A DNA stretch of 64,000 bases. Source: Kribbella sp. VKM Ac-2569 (GTDB taxonomy: Bacteria > Actinomycetota > Actinomycetes > Propionibacteriales > Kribbellaceae). A program made the position numbers and the translations under genes. The stretch is from NCBI RefSeq assembly GCF_004216905.1, contig NZ_SGXJ01000001.1:310001-374000 (forward strand). Reading direction: 5' to 3'. This document shows, in pieces, positions 17,887 through 26,451 of this stretch (the first letter of the stretch is position 1; every line of letters begins with the position of its first letter). Under the pieces are notes generated by a model. It saw only the letters and a program-made list of their open reading frames with translations, was not told the origin of the DNA and ran no database searches.

Positions 17887-18797
17887 GCAATCAGTCCTGC
17901 CGTCTTGAGGTCGGTGGTGAGCCAGTCCACTTGCTCGGCCGTCGCCTCAACCAACGGCGACCGAAGCGTCGCGTGCTCGATGACTCCGGCCAGCTTGAGC
18001 GCGGCCTTCACCATGATGGCGCCCTGGGTCCTGGTCATGATCGTCTCGACGGCGGGCACCAGCCGTCGATCGATCTTCTGTGCGGTGGCGAGGTCGCCGG
18101 CCACCACGGCGTCGATCAGCTGCCGGTACTCCCGGCTCGCGACATGGGCTACCACGCTCGCGATGCCGACCGCACCGATCGCCAAGGAGGCGAGGTTCAG
18201 CTCGTCGGCACCGCAGTAGTAGAACAGATCGGTGTTCGCCAGCACCTTGGTGGTCCCGGCGATGTCGCCCTTGGCGTCCTTCACCGCGACGATCCGCGGG
18301 TGCTCGGCGAGCGTGATCAAGGTCTCGGACCTGATCTCCACGCCGGCCCGGCCGGGGATGTCGTAGAGCATGTTCGGCAGGCCGGTGGCGTCGGCGACCG
18401 CGGTGAAGTGCGCGCGCAGCCCGTCCTGCGGGGGCTTGTTGTAGTACGGCGTGACGACGAGCAGCCCGTCCGCGCCGGCAGCCTCGGCCTGCTTGGCGCA
18501 CTCGATGGTGTGCGCGGTGTCGTTGGTCCCGACGCCGGCGACGACCTTGGCGCGGTCACCGACGGCCTCGCGGACCGCCTGGATGATCTGGACCTTCTCC
18601 TGGTCCGACGTGGTCGGCGCCTCGCCGGTGGTCCCGTTCAGCACCAGGGCGTCGTTACCGCCGTCGACGAGGTACGTCGCGACCTTCTGGGCGGCGTCCA
18701 GATCGAGGGAGCCGTCAGGCCGGAACGGTGTGATCATCGCGGTCGTCAACCGGCCGAACGGCGGTGTTGACGAGGGCGTGGATGCTGGCGAGGACAT
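17883..18797 (-). CDS. dapA: 4-hydroxy-tetrahydrodipicolinate synthase
   Basis: 304 residues. It condenses pyruvate with aspartate semialdehyde, the first committed step of lysine and diaminopimelate synthesis. Visible are LVLNGTTGEAPTTSDQEK, with the pyruvate-binding Thr-Thr pair near residue 55, VTPYYNKPPQDGL with the catalytic tyrosine near 118, LYDIPGRAGVEI, and the Schiff-base lysine in VAVKDAKGD near 172. It overlaps rnj by 4 bp. dapB is in a separate locus about 15 kb away in this window. A strong hairpin lies in its upstream region. Confidence 0.97.
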   Translation of the reverse strand: MSSPASTPSSTPPFGRLTTAMITPFRPDGSLDLDAAQKVATYLVDGGNDALVLNGTTGEAPTTSDQEKVQIIQAVREAVGDRAKVVAGVGTNDTAHTIECAKQAEAAGADGLLVVTPYYNKPPQDGLRAHFTAVADATGLPNMLYDIPGRAGVEIRSETLITLAEHPRIVAVKDAKGDIAGTTKVLANTDLFYYCGADELNLASLAIGAVGIASVVAHVASREYRQLIDAVVAGDLATAQKIDRRLVPAVETIMTRTQGAIMVKAALKLAGVIEHATLRSPLVEATAEQVDWLTTDLKTAGLIA

Positions 18798-18839
18798 GTG
18801 CCTCAGATTACCGCTCCCGAACCCTGAAGAAATGGGTAG

Positions 18840-18881
18840 GCCTGGTGGCTGTCCGCTCGGGGGTCCGGGCAGCCACCAGGC
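18840..18881 (-). other. Strong hairpin in the dapA 5' region
   Basis: GCCTGGTGGCTG (18840-18851) and CAGCCACCAGGC (18870-18881) form a perfect 12-bp stem with an 18-nt loop. It lies 43 bp upstream of the dapA start codon, in DNA with no other gene reading into it from the right on that strand for over 600 bp. It could be a leader hairpin that attenuates or stabilises the dapA-rnj mRNA; no T-tract follows it. Confidence 0.5.
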
Positions 18882-18980
18882 TCACTCGTCCTATCGGGGC
18901 CCGCCCGGTAGGCGTTACAGCTTCCGGCAAAAAAGTCGGGAAAAACTTCTGTAAATACTCTCCGTAAGCAAATGGCCGCA

Positions 18981-19015
18981 TTGCGTGGAGATTCCAATGC
19001 TTTAGTCTCATCGGC
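18981..19015 (+). promoter_or_regulatory. Promoter for the small membrane protein, leaderless
   Basis: TTGCGT (18981-18986) and TAGTCT (19003-19008) are separated by 16 bp, and the GTG start follows 7 nt after the -10 box. There is no ribosome binding site, so the transcript probably begins at the GTG. Confidence 0.5.
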
Positions 19016-19537
19016 GTGTCGACACCATCTGGCAACTCTGCCACCCCTGCCATGCCGGCCGCCCGCCAGAGCCTGACCACGGTCTGCGCCGCGATGGCCG
19101 GGGTGATTCCCCTGATGACTCTCGTCCTGTGGTTCGTCCTCGCCACCGACGGGATCGGCGAGTTCCCGGAGAGCTGGCCGCTGCTGGTGGTGCTCGCCGC
19201 CGCGGTCGGCGCTTACTCCATCTGCGAGCTGACCGGCTTCCGCACTCCCCCACTCGAGTACTCGAGCCGCCCGGCCGCCGAGGTCCAGGCGGACTCGTGG
19301 CGTCGCTTCACCGCGTCGACGTTCACCCGGTTCGCGGTCTGCGAGGCCGTGTTCCTGATCTCCGTCGCACTCGCGTTCGTCGCCGCCAGCTTCTGGGTCG
19401 TCCTGCTCGGGGCGGTCATCGCTCTCCCGCTGTTCTTCTGGGAGGCGTGGCCGGGCGAGCGCAACCAGCGCCGCTTCGCCGCGGCGCTCGAGTCCGGCGG
19501 CGTTCCGTCGTACCTGACCGGACGGCCTCAGGACTGA
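19016..19537 (+). CDS. Small integral membrane protein, unknown
   Basis: 173 residues with four hydrophobic segments (about 25-45, 55-75, 110-130 and 130-145). A polar N-terminus, MSTPSGNSATPAMPAARQSL, and a charged C-terminus, GERNQRRFAAALESGGVPS, flank the membrane part. No enzymatic motif is visible and the family is not recognised. The start GTG sits 7 nt after a TAGTCT box. It converges with the DUF457-like gene, whose stop is only 9 bp upstream of this gene's end, so the two overlap at their 3' ends by about 10 bp. Confidence 0.7.
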   Translation: MSTPSGNSATPAMPAARQSLTTVCAAMAGVIPLMTLVLWFVLATDGIGEFPESWPLLVVLAAAVGAYSICELTGFRTPPLEYSSRPAAEVQADSWRRFTASTFTRFAVCEAVFLISVALAFVAASFWVVLLGAVIALPLFFWEAWPGERNQRRFAAALESGGVPSYLTGRPQD

Positions 19538-20331
19538 CCCGCGAGCCAGATCGAGGTCGCGTCGAACAGCTGCTGCAGCGCCTGGAGCGCGCCGGGGAGA
19601 AGTAGTACGCCGCCTATGGTCAGCACCGGGACGATCACCACGTGCTCGAACCACTTGCCGGTGCTGAACCGCAGTGGTTTGGGGAGGCGCAGCTCGTACC
19701 AGGTCTCACCCCGGATGGGGAGCGGCCAGAGCCACGGGCAGCCGGAACGGGTCAGGCTGTCCCCTAGGCAGTGAACGAACATGCCGACGGCTACAGCGGC
19801 GCCGATCCAGCCGCCGATCTGGCTAAGTCCGGCCTGCAGCGCATCGGCGGCCGCTGTTCCAGGGAGCGCGTCGCCAGTGCCGATGATCGACCAGCCGGCT
19901 GCTGCGAGGACGGCGAGGACGATCCAGTCGCCGAGCGCGTCGGCGGCCAGAACGAGACCAGTCACGGCTACAGCCAGTACTGCCCATTTACCGCGGTCGC
20001 CGAAGCTTGCGGCGAGCACGCCGAGCAGGATCGCGGCGACCAGCGTATGGGTCGCGTGCCGGTGTTTGCCGGTGCTCTCCTCGTCGCGCGGCCCCTTCGT
20101 CACGCTGTAGAGGACGCCGGAGAACGCCCGTACCGCCGCCGACACCAGCCGGGTCACCGGCCCGAGCAGGCGCGATGCGCTCGCCCCCGGATGATCCAGG
20201 TCCGGCACCAGCGCGTACCCGGCGGTGGCCGCCGCGAACGGCACCACTTCCGCCACCGAGGTCAGCCCGACCAGCGGCGCCACCGCCAGCCCGGCACACC
20301 ACCCCGACAAAGCATGCGACCGCCCCATCAT
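19528..20331 (-). CDS. YdjM/DUF457-like membrane-bound metal-dependent hydrolase
   Basis: About 267 residues starting MMGRSHALSGWCAGLAVAPL. The family signature is spread over the N-terminal half: GRSHALSG, LVPDLDHPGASASRLLGP near residue 40, and KHRHATHTLVA near 95. Together these offer a His/Asp metal site at the membrane. Four to six membrane spans follow, then SLTRSGCPWLWPLP, also typical of the family. E. coli YdjM is LexA-regulated; no LexA box is seen here. The open frame extends upstream into a hairpin repeat, but codon 20331 is the conserved family start. Confidence 0.85.
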   Translation of the reverse strand: MMGRSHALSGWCAGLAVAPLVGLTSVAEVVPFAAATAGYALVPDLDHPGASASRLLGPVTRLVSAAVRAFSGVLYSVTKGPRDEESTGKHRHATHTLVAAILLGVLAASFGDRGKWAVLAVAVTGLVLAADALGDWIVLAVLAAAGWSIIGTGDALPGTAAADALQAGLSQIGGWIGAAVAVGMFVHCLGDSLTRSGCPWLWPLPIRGETWYELRLPKPLRFSTGKWFEHVVIVPVLTIGGVLLLPGALQALQQLFDATSIWLAGQS

Positions 20332-20403
20332 CCCGCGCCTCACTCCCTCCAGCCGACCCACATCCTCCCCCACCAACCCCACCAGCCCCCCACACCACAC
20401 CGG

Positions 20404-20468
20404 CCGTCTTTGAGCCCGCACCAACCAAATTCCGCGGCGGATTTTGGTTGGTGGGGACCCAAAGACGG
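20404..20468. repeat. Large hairpin repeat, copy A
   Basis: CCGTCTTTG (20404-20412) pairs with CAAAGACGG (20460-20468). Inside, CACCAACCAAA (20419-20429) pairs with TTTGGTTGGTG (20443-20453) around the palindromic core TCCGCGGCGGA. The whole is a near-perfect stem of about 25 bp. A related but diverged copy is at 46820-46877. It lies in the divergent gap between the YdjM-like gene and argG. Confidence 0.6.
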
Positions 20469-20475
20469 TGGCGCT

Positions 20476-21944
<1,469 letters not shown>

Positions 21945-21966
21945 GGTCCGCCGCCCCGCCCACCCG

Positions 21967-22077
21967 CATTTGGCTGGCCCACCAGGGATATTGGGGGTTC
22001 CTGACCCTTAACCAGGGTGAGGAACCCCCGACCTGATGGGTCGGCCAGGCAAATTGGTGGGTCTGCCAGGCAAATGG
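21967..22077. repeat. Extended inverted repeat with duplicated arm after argG
   Basis: The outer arms CATTTGGCTGGCCCACCAGG (21967-21986) and CCTGATGGGTCGGCCAGG (from 22032) pair around the compact hairpin at 21993-22029. The right arm is then repeated imperfectly (GGTGGGTCTGCCAGGCAAAT at 22056-22075). No coding sequence is seen here. Confidence 0.5.
21993..22029 (+). terminator. Hairpin terminator of argG
   Basis: GGGGGTTCCT pairs with AGGAACCCCC, with an inner ACCCT/AGGGT stem, about 50 bp after the argG stop. The stem is about 15 bp in total. There is no U-tract. Confidence 0.65.
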
Positions 22078-22093
22078 GGGCGCGGGGTCAGGC

Positions 22094-22187
22094 GTGATGG
22101 CCGGCGTGATGGCCGGCGTGATGGCCGGCGTGATGGCCGGCGTGATGGCCGGCGTGATGGCCGGCGTGATGGCCGGCGTGATGGCTG
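22094..22187. repeat. 12-bp tandem repeat, eight units (VNTR)
   Basis: The unit GTGATGGCCGGC is repeated head to tail from 22094 at 12-bp steps. Seven units are perfect and the eighth is degenerate (GTGATGGCTG). The array lies in the gap between argG and the tail gene of the paa operon, just past that gene's stop. It reads as Val-Met-Ala-Gly in one frame, but no credible gene contains it. Array length probably varies between strains. Confidence 0.9.
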
Positions 22188-22195
22188 TTTGGCCG

Positions 22196-22801
22196 TCAGC
22201 CGCGCACGTGCGGTTGGTGGCGGTTGTCCTTGGCGCGGTCGGGCGGCTTCGGGGCGACGGCGTCGACTGTGCCGGACGTGCTCCGAGGTCCGGCGGCGGG
22301 TGGCGTCACTCCGGCGCCGGCCTGGCGCTGGATTTCGGCCGCCTGCAGGTCGCGTGCGCGGTTGACGGCGCCGCCCAGGACCATGCCGACCTGGCCACCG
22401 GCCTCGTGTGCGACCTTCTCGTACTCTCCCCGGAGCAGGCGGTCCGCGCCCTTGCCCGCCAGCTCGCCCAACCGCCCGTCGGCGGCCTGCACAGTCAGCC
22501 TCGCGTCGATCGTCCTGGCGGTGACCAGCGCAGCCTGCTGAGCGGCCGCGGACCGCTCCTCGGCCGGCAACGCGTCGAAGTGACGGCTCGCGTCCATGGT
22601 CGCCTCGACGGCCGTCTGCAGCCGATGTCCAGGTGCCGCGGCGGACATCAACTCCGCGACCTCGGCCGTCGGTTGGTCGCGCGGCGCGTACTCGCGGGCG
22701 ATCGCGTCGAGAAACGCCGGCCGCATTGTGTTCTCGACCTTGGCGATGAACTCACGTTCCTCGGTCGTGATCGGCTCTGGCGCACGAATCAGATCGGTCA
22801 T
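22196..22801 (-). CDS. Hypothetical protein at the end of the paa operon
   Basis: 201 residues from ATG 22801 (MTDLIRAPEPITTEEREFIA), 26 bp after paaE in the same direction. It is mostly Ala/Glu/Arg-rich helices (for example ALPAEERSAAAQQAALVTAR), with a small Gly-rich stretch (HEAGGQVGMVLGGAVNRARD near 140) and a disordered basic tail ending PHVRG. No signal peptide or catalytic motif is seen and no family is recognised. Its position suggests co-transcription with paaABCDE. The frame stays open upstream through paaE in another phase, which is not coding. Confidence 0.6.
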   Translation of the reverse strand: MTDLIRAPEPITTEEREFIAKVENTMRPAFLDAIAREYAPRDQPTAEVAELMSAAAPGHRLQTAVEATMDASRHFDALPAEERSAAAQQAALVTARTIDARLTVQAADGRLGELAGKGADRLLRGEYEKVAHEAGGQVGMVLGGAVNRARDLQAAEIQRQAGAGVTPPAAGPRSTSGTVDAVAPKPPDRAKDNRHQPHVRG

Positions 22802-22827
22802 GCGCCGGAGTGAACCAGGTCGCAGGG

Positions 22828-23913
22828 TCAGGCGTCGAAGTCGAGTGTCACCGCAGGTGTGGAGGGGTGGGACTGGCAGGTGAGGACGTAGCCGGCGCGG
22901 ATCTCGTCGGGTTCCAGCGCCCAGTTCGTGTCCATCCGGACGGTGCCTTCGAGGACCTTGGCCCGGCAGGTGCCGCAGACACCGCCCTTGCAGGCGAACG
23001 GTGCGTCGGACCGTACGGCGAGCGTCGCGTCCAGGACCGCCTTCGAGTGCTCCCCAAGCGGGAACGTCGACCGGCGGCCGTCGAGGATCACGGTCACCTG
23101 GGCCGCGTCCTCGTCGACAGCGGTCTCCTCGACCGGCGCCTTCGGAGCCTCGTCGCCGACATGGAAGAGCTCGGCGTGGACGTGTTCGCGCGCGACACCC
23201 TCGGACAGCAGGAGGTCCTGGGCGCCGACGACCATCGCGTACGGGCCGCAGAGAAACCACTCGTCGACGGAGTCCAGCGGGAGGATCGTCGCGAACATCC
23301 GCTGCAGCCGGTCCGCGTCGATGCGGCCGCTGAAGAGCTCCACCTCGGTCGTCTCGCGCGACAACACGTGCACGAGGTGCAGGCGCTCGGCGTACCGGTC
23401 CTTCAGGTCGGCCAGCTCGTCGGCGAACATCACCGAACCCGCGGTCCGGTTGCCGTACAGCAAGGTCACGCGGCTGGACGGTTCGATCGAGAGGACCGTC
23501 GCGATCAGCGACAGAACGGGCGTGATTCCGCTGCCCGCGGCAACGAACGCGTAGTGCTTCTCGTTGGCGGCGTCGAACGTCGTACCGAATCGGCCGAGCG
23601 GGGTCATCACCTCGAGTTCGTCGCCGACCTTCAGGACCTTGGCGGCGTACGACGAGAAGTCGCCGCCGGGGAGGCGCTTCACGCCGATCCGCAACACACC
23701 TGATCCCGCGGGCGAGCAGATCGAGTAGCTGCGGCGTACCTCTTCTCCGGTACGGCGGATCGTGAGGTGCTGGCCCGCGGTGAACTCGTAGTCGTCCGCG
23801 AGCTCCGGCGGTACGGCGAAGGTGATCGCGACCGCGTCGTCGGTGACGGGCTCGATCGCGGCGACCTTCAGCGAGTGGAACGTTGCGCGCCGGCGAGGGG
23901 CGATGGTCGTCAT
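22828..23913 (-). CDS. paaE: Phenylacetyl-CoA epoxidase reductase subunit PaaE
   Basis: 361 residues. It passes electrons from NADPH through FAD and a 2Fe-2S centre to the PaaABCD oxygenase. An FNR-type FAD domain (RRSYSICSPAGSG near 70) is followed by an NAD-binding region (FVAAGSGITPVLSLIATVL near 120). A C-terminal plant-type ferredoxin domain has CKGGVCGTCRAKVLEG near 310 and the last ligand in VLTCQSHP. The start ATG directly follows the paaD stop codon, so the genes are tightly linked. Confidence 0.96.
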   Translation of the reverse strand: MTTIAPRRRATFHSLKVAAIEPVTDDAVAITFAVPPELADDYEFTAGQHLTIRRTGEEVRRSYSICSPAGSGVLRIGVKRLPGGDFSSYAAKVLKVGDELEVMTPLGRFGTTFDAANEKHYAFVAAGSGITPVLSLIATVLSIEPSSRVTLLYGNRTAGSVMFADELADLKDRYAERLHLVHVLSRETTEVELFSGRIDADRLQRMFATILPLDSVDEWFLCGPYAMVVGAQDLLLSEGVAREHVHAELFHVGDEAPKAPVEETAVDEDAAQVTVILDGRRSTFPLGEHSKAVLDATLAVRSDAPFACKGGVCGTCRAKVLEGTVRMDTNWALEPDEIRAGYVLTCQSHPSTPAVTLDFDA

Positions 23914-24381
23914 CTAGATCGCCTTGAAGTGATCGAAGGGTTCGCGGCACGAGTTGCAGCGCCAGAGCGATTTGCAGGAGGTCGAGCCGAAGCGGCTGAG
24001 CTCGGACGTGTCAGGTGAGCCGCACAGCGGACAGCGAATGCTCAACTGCAGCAGGACCGGACCAGTGCTTGATGGTGGAGCGATGCCGTATTCGGTCAGC
24101 TTGGTTTTGCCTGCTTCGGTCATCCAGTCGGTCGTCCAGGCCGGGGACAGAACGGTCTCGACTCTGCCGTCCACGTTCAGCGAGCGGAGCGTCAGCTCGA
24201 CCTCGTGGCGGATCAAGTCCATGGCGGGACAACCGGAGTACGTCGGGGTGATCGTGACGACGACGTCGTCGCCCTCGTGCCGCACACCACGCAGTACGCC
24301 GAGGTCCGCGATCGTCAGCACCGGTACCTCGGGATCCGCGACCTCGCCGACGGCTTCGAAGATTGCCGCGTCGGTCACCAT
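23914..24381 (-). CDS. paaD: Phenylacetyl-CoA epoxidase subunit PaaD (DUF59)
   Basis: 155 residues. An MIP18/DUF59 domain comes first (DPEVPVLTIADLGVLRGV near 20, then TYSGCPAMDLI near 55). A C-terminal zinc-ribbon-like tail has two cysteine pairs: CPLCGSPDTSE and SCKSLWRCNSCREPFDHFK. PaaD is thought to help metallocentre assembly for the epoxidase. ATG 24381 overlaps paaC by 7 bp; GTG 24378 would overlap as GTGA and is an equally good start. Confidence 0.95.
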   Translation of the reverse strand: MVTDAAIFEAVGEVADPEVPVLTIADLGVLRGVRHEGDDVVVTITPTYSGCPAMDLIRHEVELTLRSLNVDGRVETVLSPAWTTDWMTEAGKTKLTEYGIAPPSSTGPVLLQLSIRCPLCGSPDTSELSRFGSTSCKSLWRCNSCREPFDHFKAI

Positions 24382-25109
24382 GTCGCCCCCGGATGCGAAC
24401 GCGCCACGTGCTGCAGCTCGGCCAGCAGAAAGCCCATGTGCTCGGTATGACGACCCGAACGACCGCCGGAGTGCTGGTAGGACGACGAAGGCCGCTCGCA
24501 GGTGGACTGGTCAATGACGGCCAGGACCCGGTTGGTCCATTCGTCCTGCAGCGTTGACGGATCGACAGCGACAGACAGCCGCCGTACGAGGTCGTCCGAC
24601 GCGAACATCTCAGCGGTGTAAGGCCACAGCGCCTCCAACGCAGCCTGCATCCGCCGATGACTCTCCTCGGTCCCGTCGCCCAGCCGCAGCACCCACTGCG
24701 TCGCATGGTCGACGTGGTACGCGACCTCCTTGACCGCCTTCCCCGCCACGCCGGCCAGCGTCTCGTCGGCACCCGACCGCAGCTCGTCGTACAGCAGATG
24801 CTGGTACGTCGCGAAGTACAGCAACCGTGCCATCGCGAACGCGAAGTCGCCGTTCGGCAGCTCGCACAACTGGAGGTTCAGGAACTCGCGCTCGTCCCGG
24901 AAGTACGCGAGCTCGTCCTCGGTGCGGCCGTCCAGCGAGCCGGCGTACTGCAGCAGCGAACGCGCCTGCCCCAGCTGGTCGAGCGCGATGTTGCCGAGCG
25001 CAACGTCCTCCTCGAGCTGCGGCGCGGCCGCGATCCACTCGCCGGTGCGCTGCGCCGCGATCAGCGCGTCGTCACCGAGCCGGAGTGTGTACTCAAGCAG
25101 GTCGTTCAC
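24375..25109 (-). CDS. paaC: Phenylacetyl-CoA epoxidase structural subunit PaaC
   Basis: 244 residues, a ferritin-like protein that pairs with PaaA but lacks a working di-iron site. Typical stretches are RTGEWIAAAPQLEEDVALGN near 25, LDQLGQARSLLQYAG, FRDEREFLNLQLCELPNGDF near 75 and AYHVDHATQWVLRLGDG near 130. It starts four bases before the end of paaB (ATGA overlap) and ends overlapping paaD. It stabilises PaaA and helps bind the CoA substrate, according to the E. coli complex. Confidence 0.96.
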   Translation of the reverse strand: MNDLLEYTLRLGDDALIAAQRTGEWIAAAPQLEEDVALGNIALDQLGQARSLLQYAGSLDGRTEDELAYFRDEREFLNLQLCELPNGDFAFAMARLLYFATYQHLLYDELRSGADETLAGVAGKAVKEVAYHVDHATQWVLRLGDGTEESHRRMQAALEALWPYTAEMFASDDLVRRLSVAVDPSTLQDEWTNRVLAVIDQSTCERPSSSYQHSGGRSGRHTEHMGFLLAELQHVARSHPGATW

Positions 25110-25384
25110 AGGTGCTCGACGCCTTCCGGGACCTCGTAGAACGTCGGGTGCCGGTACACCTTGTCGCCGGCCGGGTCGAAGAACTCGTCCTTCTCGTCCG
25201 GCGAGGACGCGGTGATGTCCGACGCCCGCACCACCCAGATCGACACGCCTTCCTGGCGGCGCGTGTAGACGTCCCGAGCGTTCCGCAACGCCATCGTCGC
25301 GTCAGGCGCATGCAAGCTGCCCACATGCGTGTGCGACAGCCCCCGGCGCGAGCGGACGAACACCTCCCACAGTGGCTCGATCAT
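25106..25384 (-). CDS. paaB: Phenylacetyl-CoA epoxidase subunit PaaB
   Basis: 92 residues with the compact PaaB fold: [20 protein letters not shown] at the N-terminus, the [16 protein letters not shown] helix, and [16 protein letters not shown]. It bridges PaaAC heterodimers in the epoxidase. Both ends overlap neighbours by 4 bp (paaA before, paaC after), so translation of the operon is coupled. Confidence 0.96.
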   Translation of the reverse strand: MIEPLWEVFVRSRRGLSHTHVGSLHAPDATMALRNARDVYTRRQEGVSIWVVRASDITASSPDEKDEFFDPAGDKVYRHPTFYEVPEGVEHL

Positions 25385-26289
25385 GCGGCCCGCACCGCCT
25401 TCTTGGCCGCATAGGCAGCTGCGGCTTCACGGACCCAGGCGCCGTCCTCATGCGCCTGCACGCGACGGGACAACCGCTGCTGGTTGCACGGACCGTTGCC
25501 CTTCACCACGTCGTACAGCTCGGTGTAGTCGGGCTCGGTGAACCGGTAGTGACCGTCCTCGTACACCAGTCCGTCGTCAGGGACGCGCAGCCCGAGTACG
25601 TCGGCCTGCGGCACGGTCATGTCCACGAACCGCTGCCGCAGCTCGTCGTTGCTGTGCCGCTTGATCCCCCACGCCATCGACTGCTCCGAGTGCGTCGACG
25701 CCGCGTCCGGCGGGCCGAACATCATCAGCGACGGCCACCACCAGCGGTTCAAGGCGTCCTGCGCCATCGCCTTCTGCGCCTCGGTGCCGTTCGACAACGT
25801 GTAAAGGATCTCGAACCCCTGCCGCTGGTGGAACGACTCCTCCTTGCAGACCCGGACCATCGCTCGCGCGTACGGCCCGTAGGAGCAGCGGCAGAGCGGG
25901 ACCTGGTTGACGATCGCGGCGCCGTCGACCAGCCAGCCGATCGCGCCGATGTCCGCCCAGGTCAGCGTCGGGTAGTTGAAGATGCTGGAGTACTTCTGCC
26001 TCCCGCTGTGCAGCAGGTCGAGCAGGTCCGCGCGGTCCACGCCGAGCGTCTCCGCGGCGGCGTACAGGTAGAGACCGTGGCCGGCCTCGTCCTGCACCTT
26101 CGCCATCAGGATCGCCTTGCGGCGCAGCGACGGCGCGCGACTGATCCAGTTGCTCTCCGGCTGCATGCCGATGATCTCGGAGTGCGCGTGCTGCGCGATC
26201 TGCCGGATCAGGGTCTTGCGATACCCGTCCGGCATCGCGTCCCGCGGCTCGATCCGGCCGTCGGCGTCGATGGTCGCCTGGAAGTCCAT
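25381..26289 (-). CDS. paaA: Phenylacetyl-CoA epoxidase catalytic subunit PaaA
   Basis: About 302 residues from ATG 26289 ([20 protein letters not shown]). It is the di-iron subunit that epoxidises the phenyl ring of phenylacetyl-CoA using O2. Ferritin-like metal motifs are visible as [20 protein letters not shown] near 75 and [18 protein letters not shown] near 155, giving the Glu and ExxH ligands. It is the first gene of paaABCDE. A promoter whose -10 box lies 6 nt before the ATG suggests leaderless translation. Confidence 0.97.
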   Translation of the reverse strand: MDFQATIDADGRIEPRDAMPDGYRKTLIRQIAQHAHSEIIGMQPESNWISRAPSLRRKAILMAKVQDEAGHGLYLYAAAETLGVDRADLLDLLHSGRQKYSSIFNYPTLTWADIGAIGWLVDGAAIVNQVPLCRCSYGPYARAMVRVCKEESFHQRQGFEILYTLSNGTEAQKAMAQDALNRWWWPSLMMFGPPDAASTHSEQSMAWGIKRHSNDELRQRFVDMTVPQADVLGLRVPDDGLVYEDGHYRFTEPDYTELYDVVKGNGPCNQQRLSRRVQAHEDGAWVREAAAAYAAKKAVRAA

Positions 26290-26295
26290 ACCGAC

Positions 26296-26339
26296 AGCAT
26301 ATGTGACACTTTTTCTCAGAATCAACAACAGGTGTCACA
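26296..26339 (-). promoter_or_regulatory. paaA promoter with inverted-repeat operator
   Basis: On the paa strand, TTGATT (complement of 26320-26325) and TATGCT (complement of 26296-26301) are 18 bp apart, and the ATG follows 6 nt after the -10 box. A perfect 8-bp inverted repeat, TGTGACAC (26302-26309) and GTGTCACA (26332-26339), brackets the -35 box. One arm fills the spacer next to the -10. A repressor bound here would occlude the promoter. The protein is unknown; no regulator adjoins the operon in this window. Confidence 0.55.
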
Positions 26340-26451
26340 AAGGTGGTGCTGGACCCACCCAGGGAGTGGGTTTGACGCTCTGGGAGCGGGCGGCTCGGGT
26401 CGCGAGGATTGAGTCAACAGCTCAACCCTTCCACAGTTTTCGGAGGACACC

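Noticed and set aside
16234..18219. Open frame of 661 codons antisense to rnj and dapA
   Set aside because: Val/His/Asp-rich mirror of conserved genes.
22094..22187. CRISPR-like array
   Set aside because: Units are 12 bp, head to tail, with no spacers; it is a simple tandem repeat.
22802..23950. Extension of the paa tail gene upstream through paaE
   Set aside because: Shadow frame of paaE; the protein-like part begins at ATG 22801.
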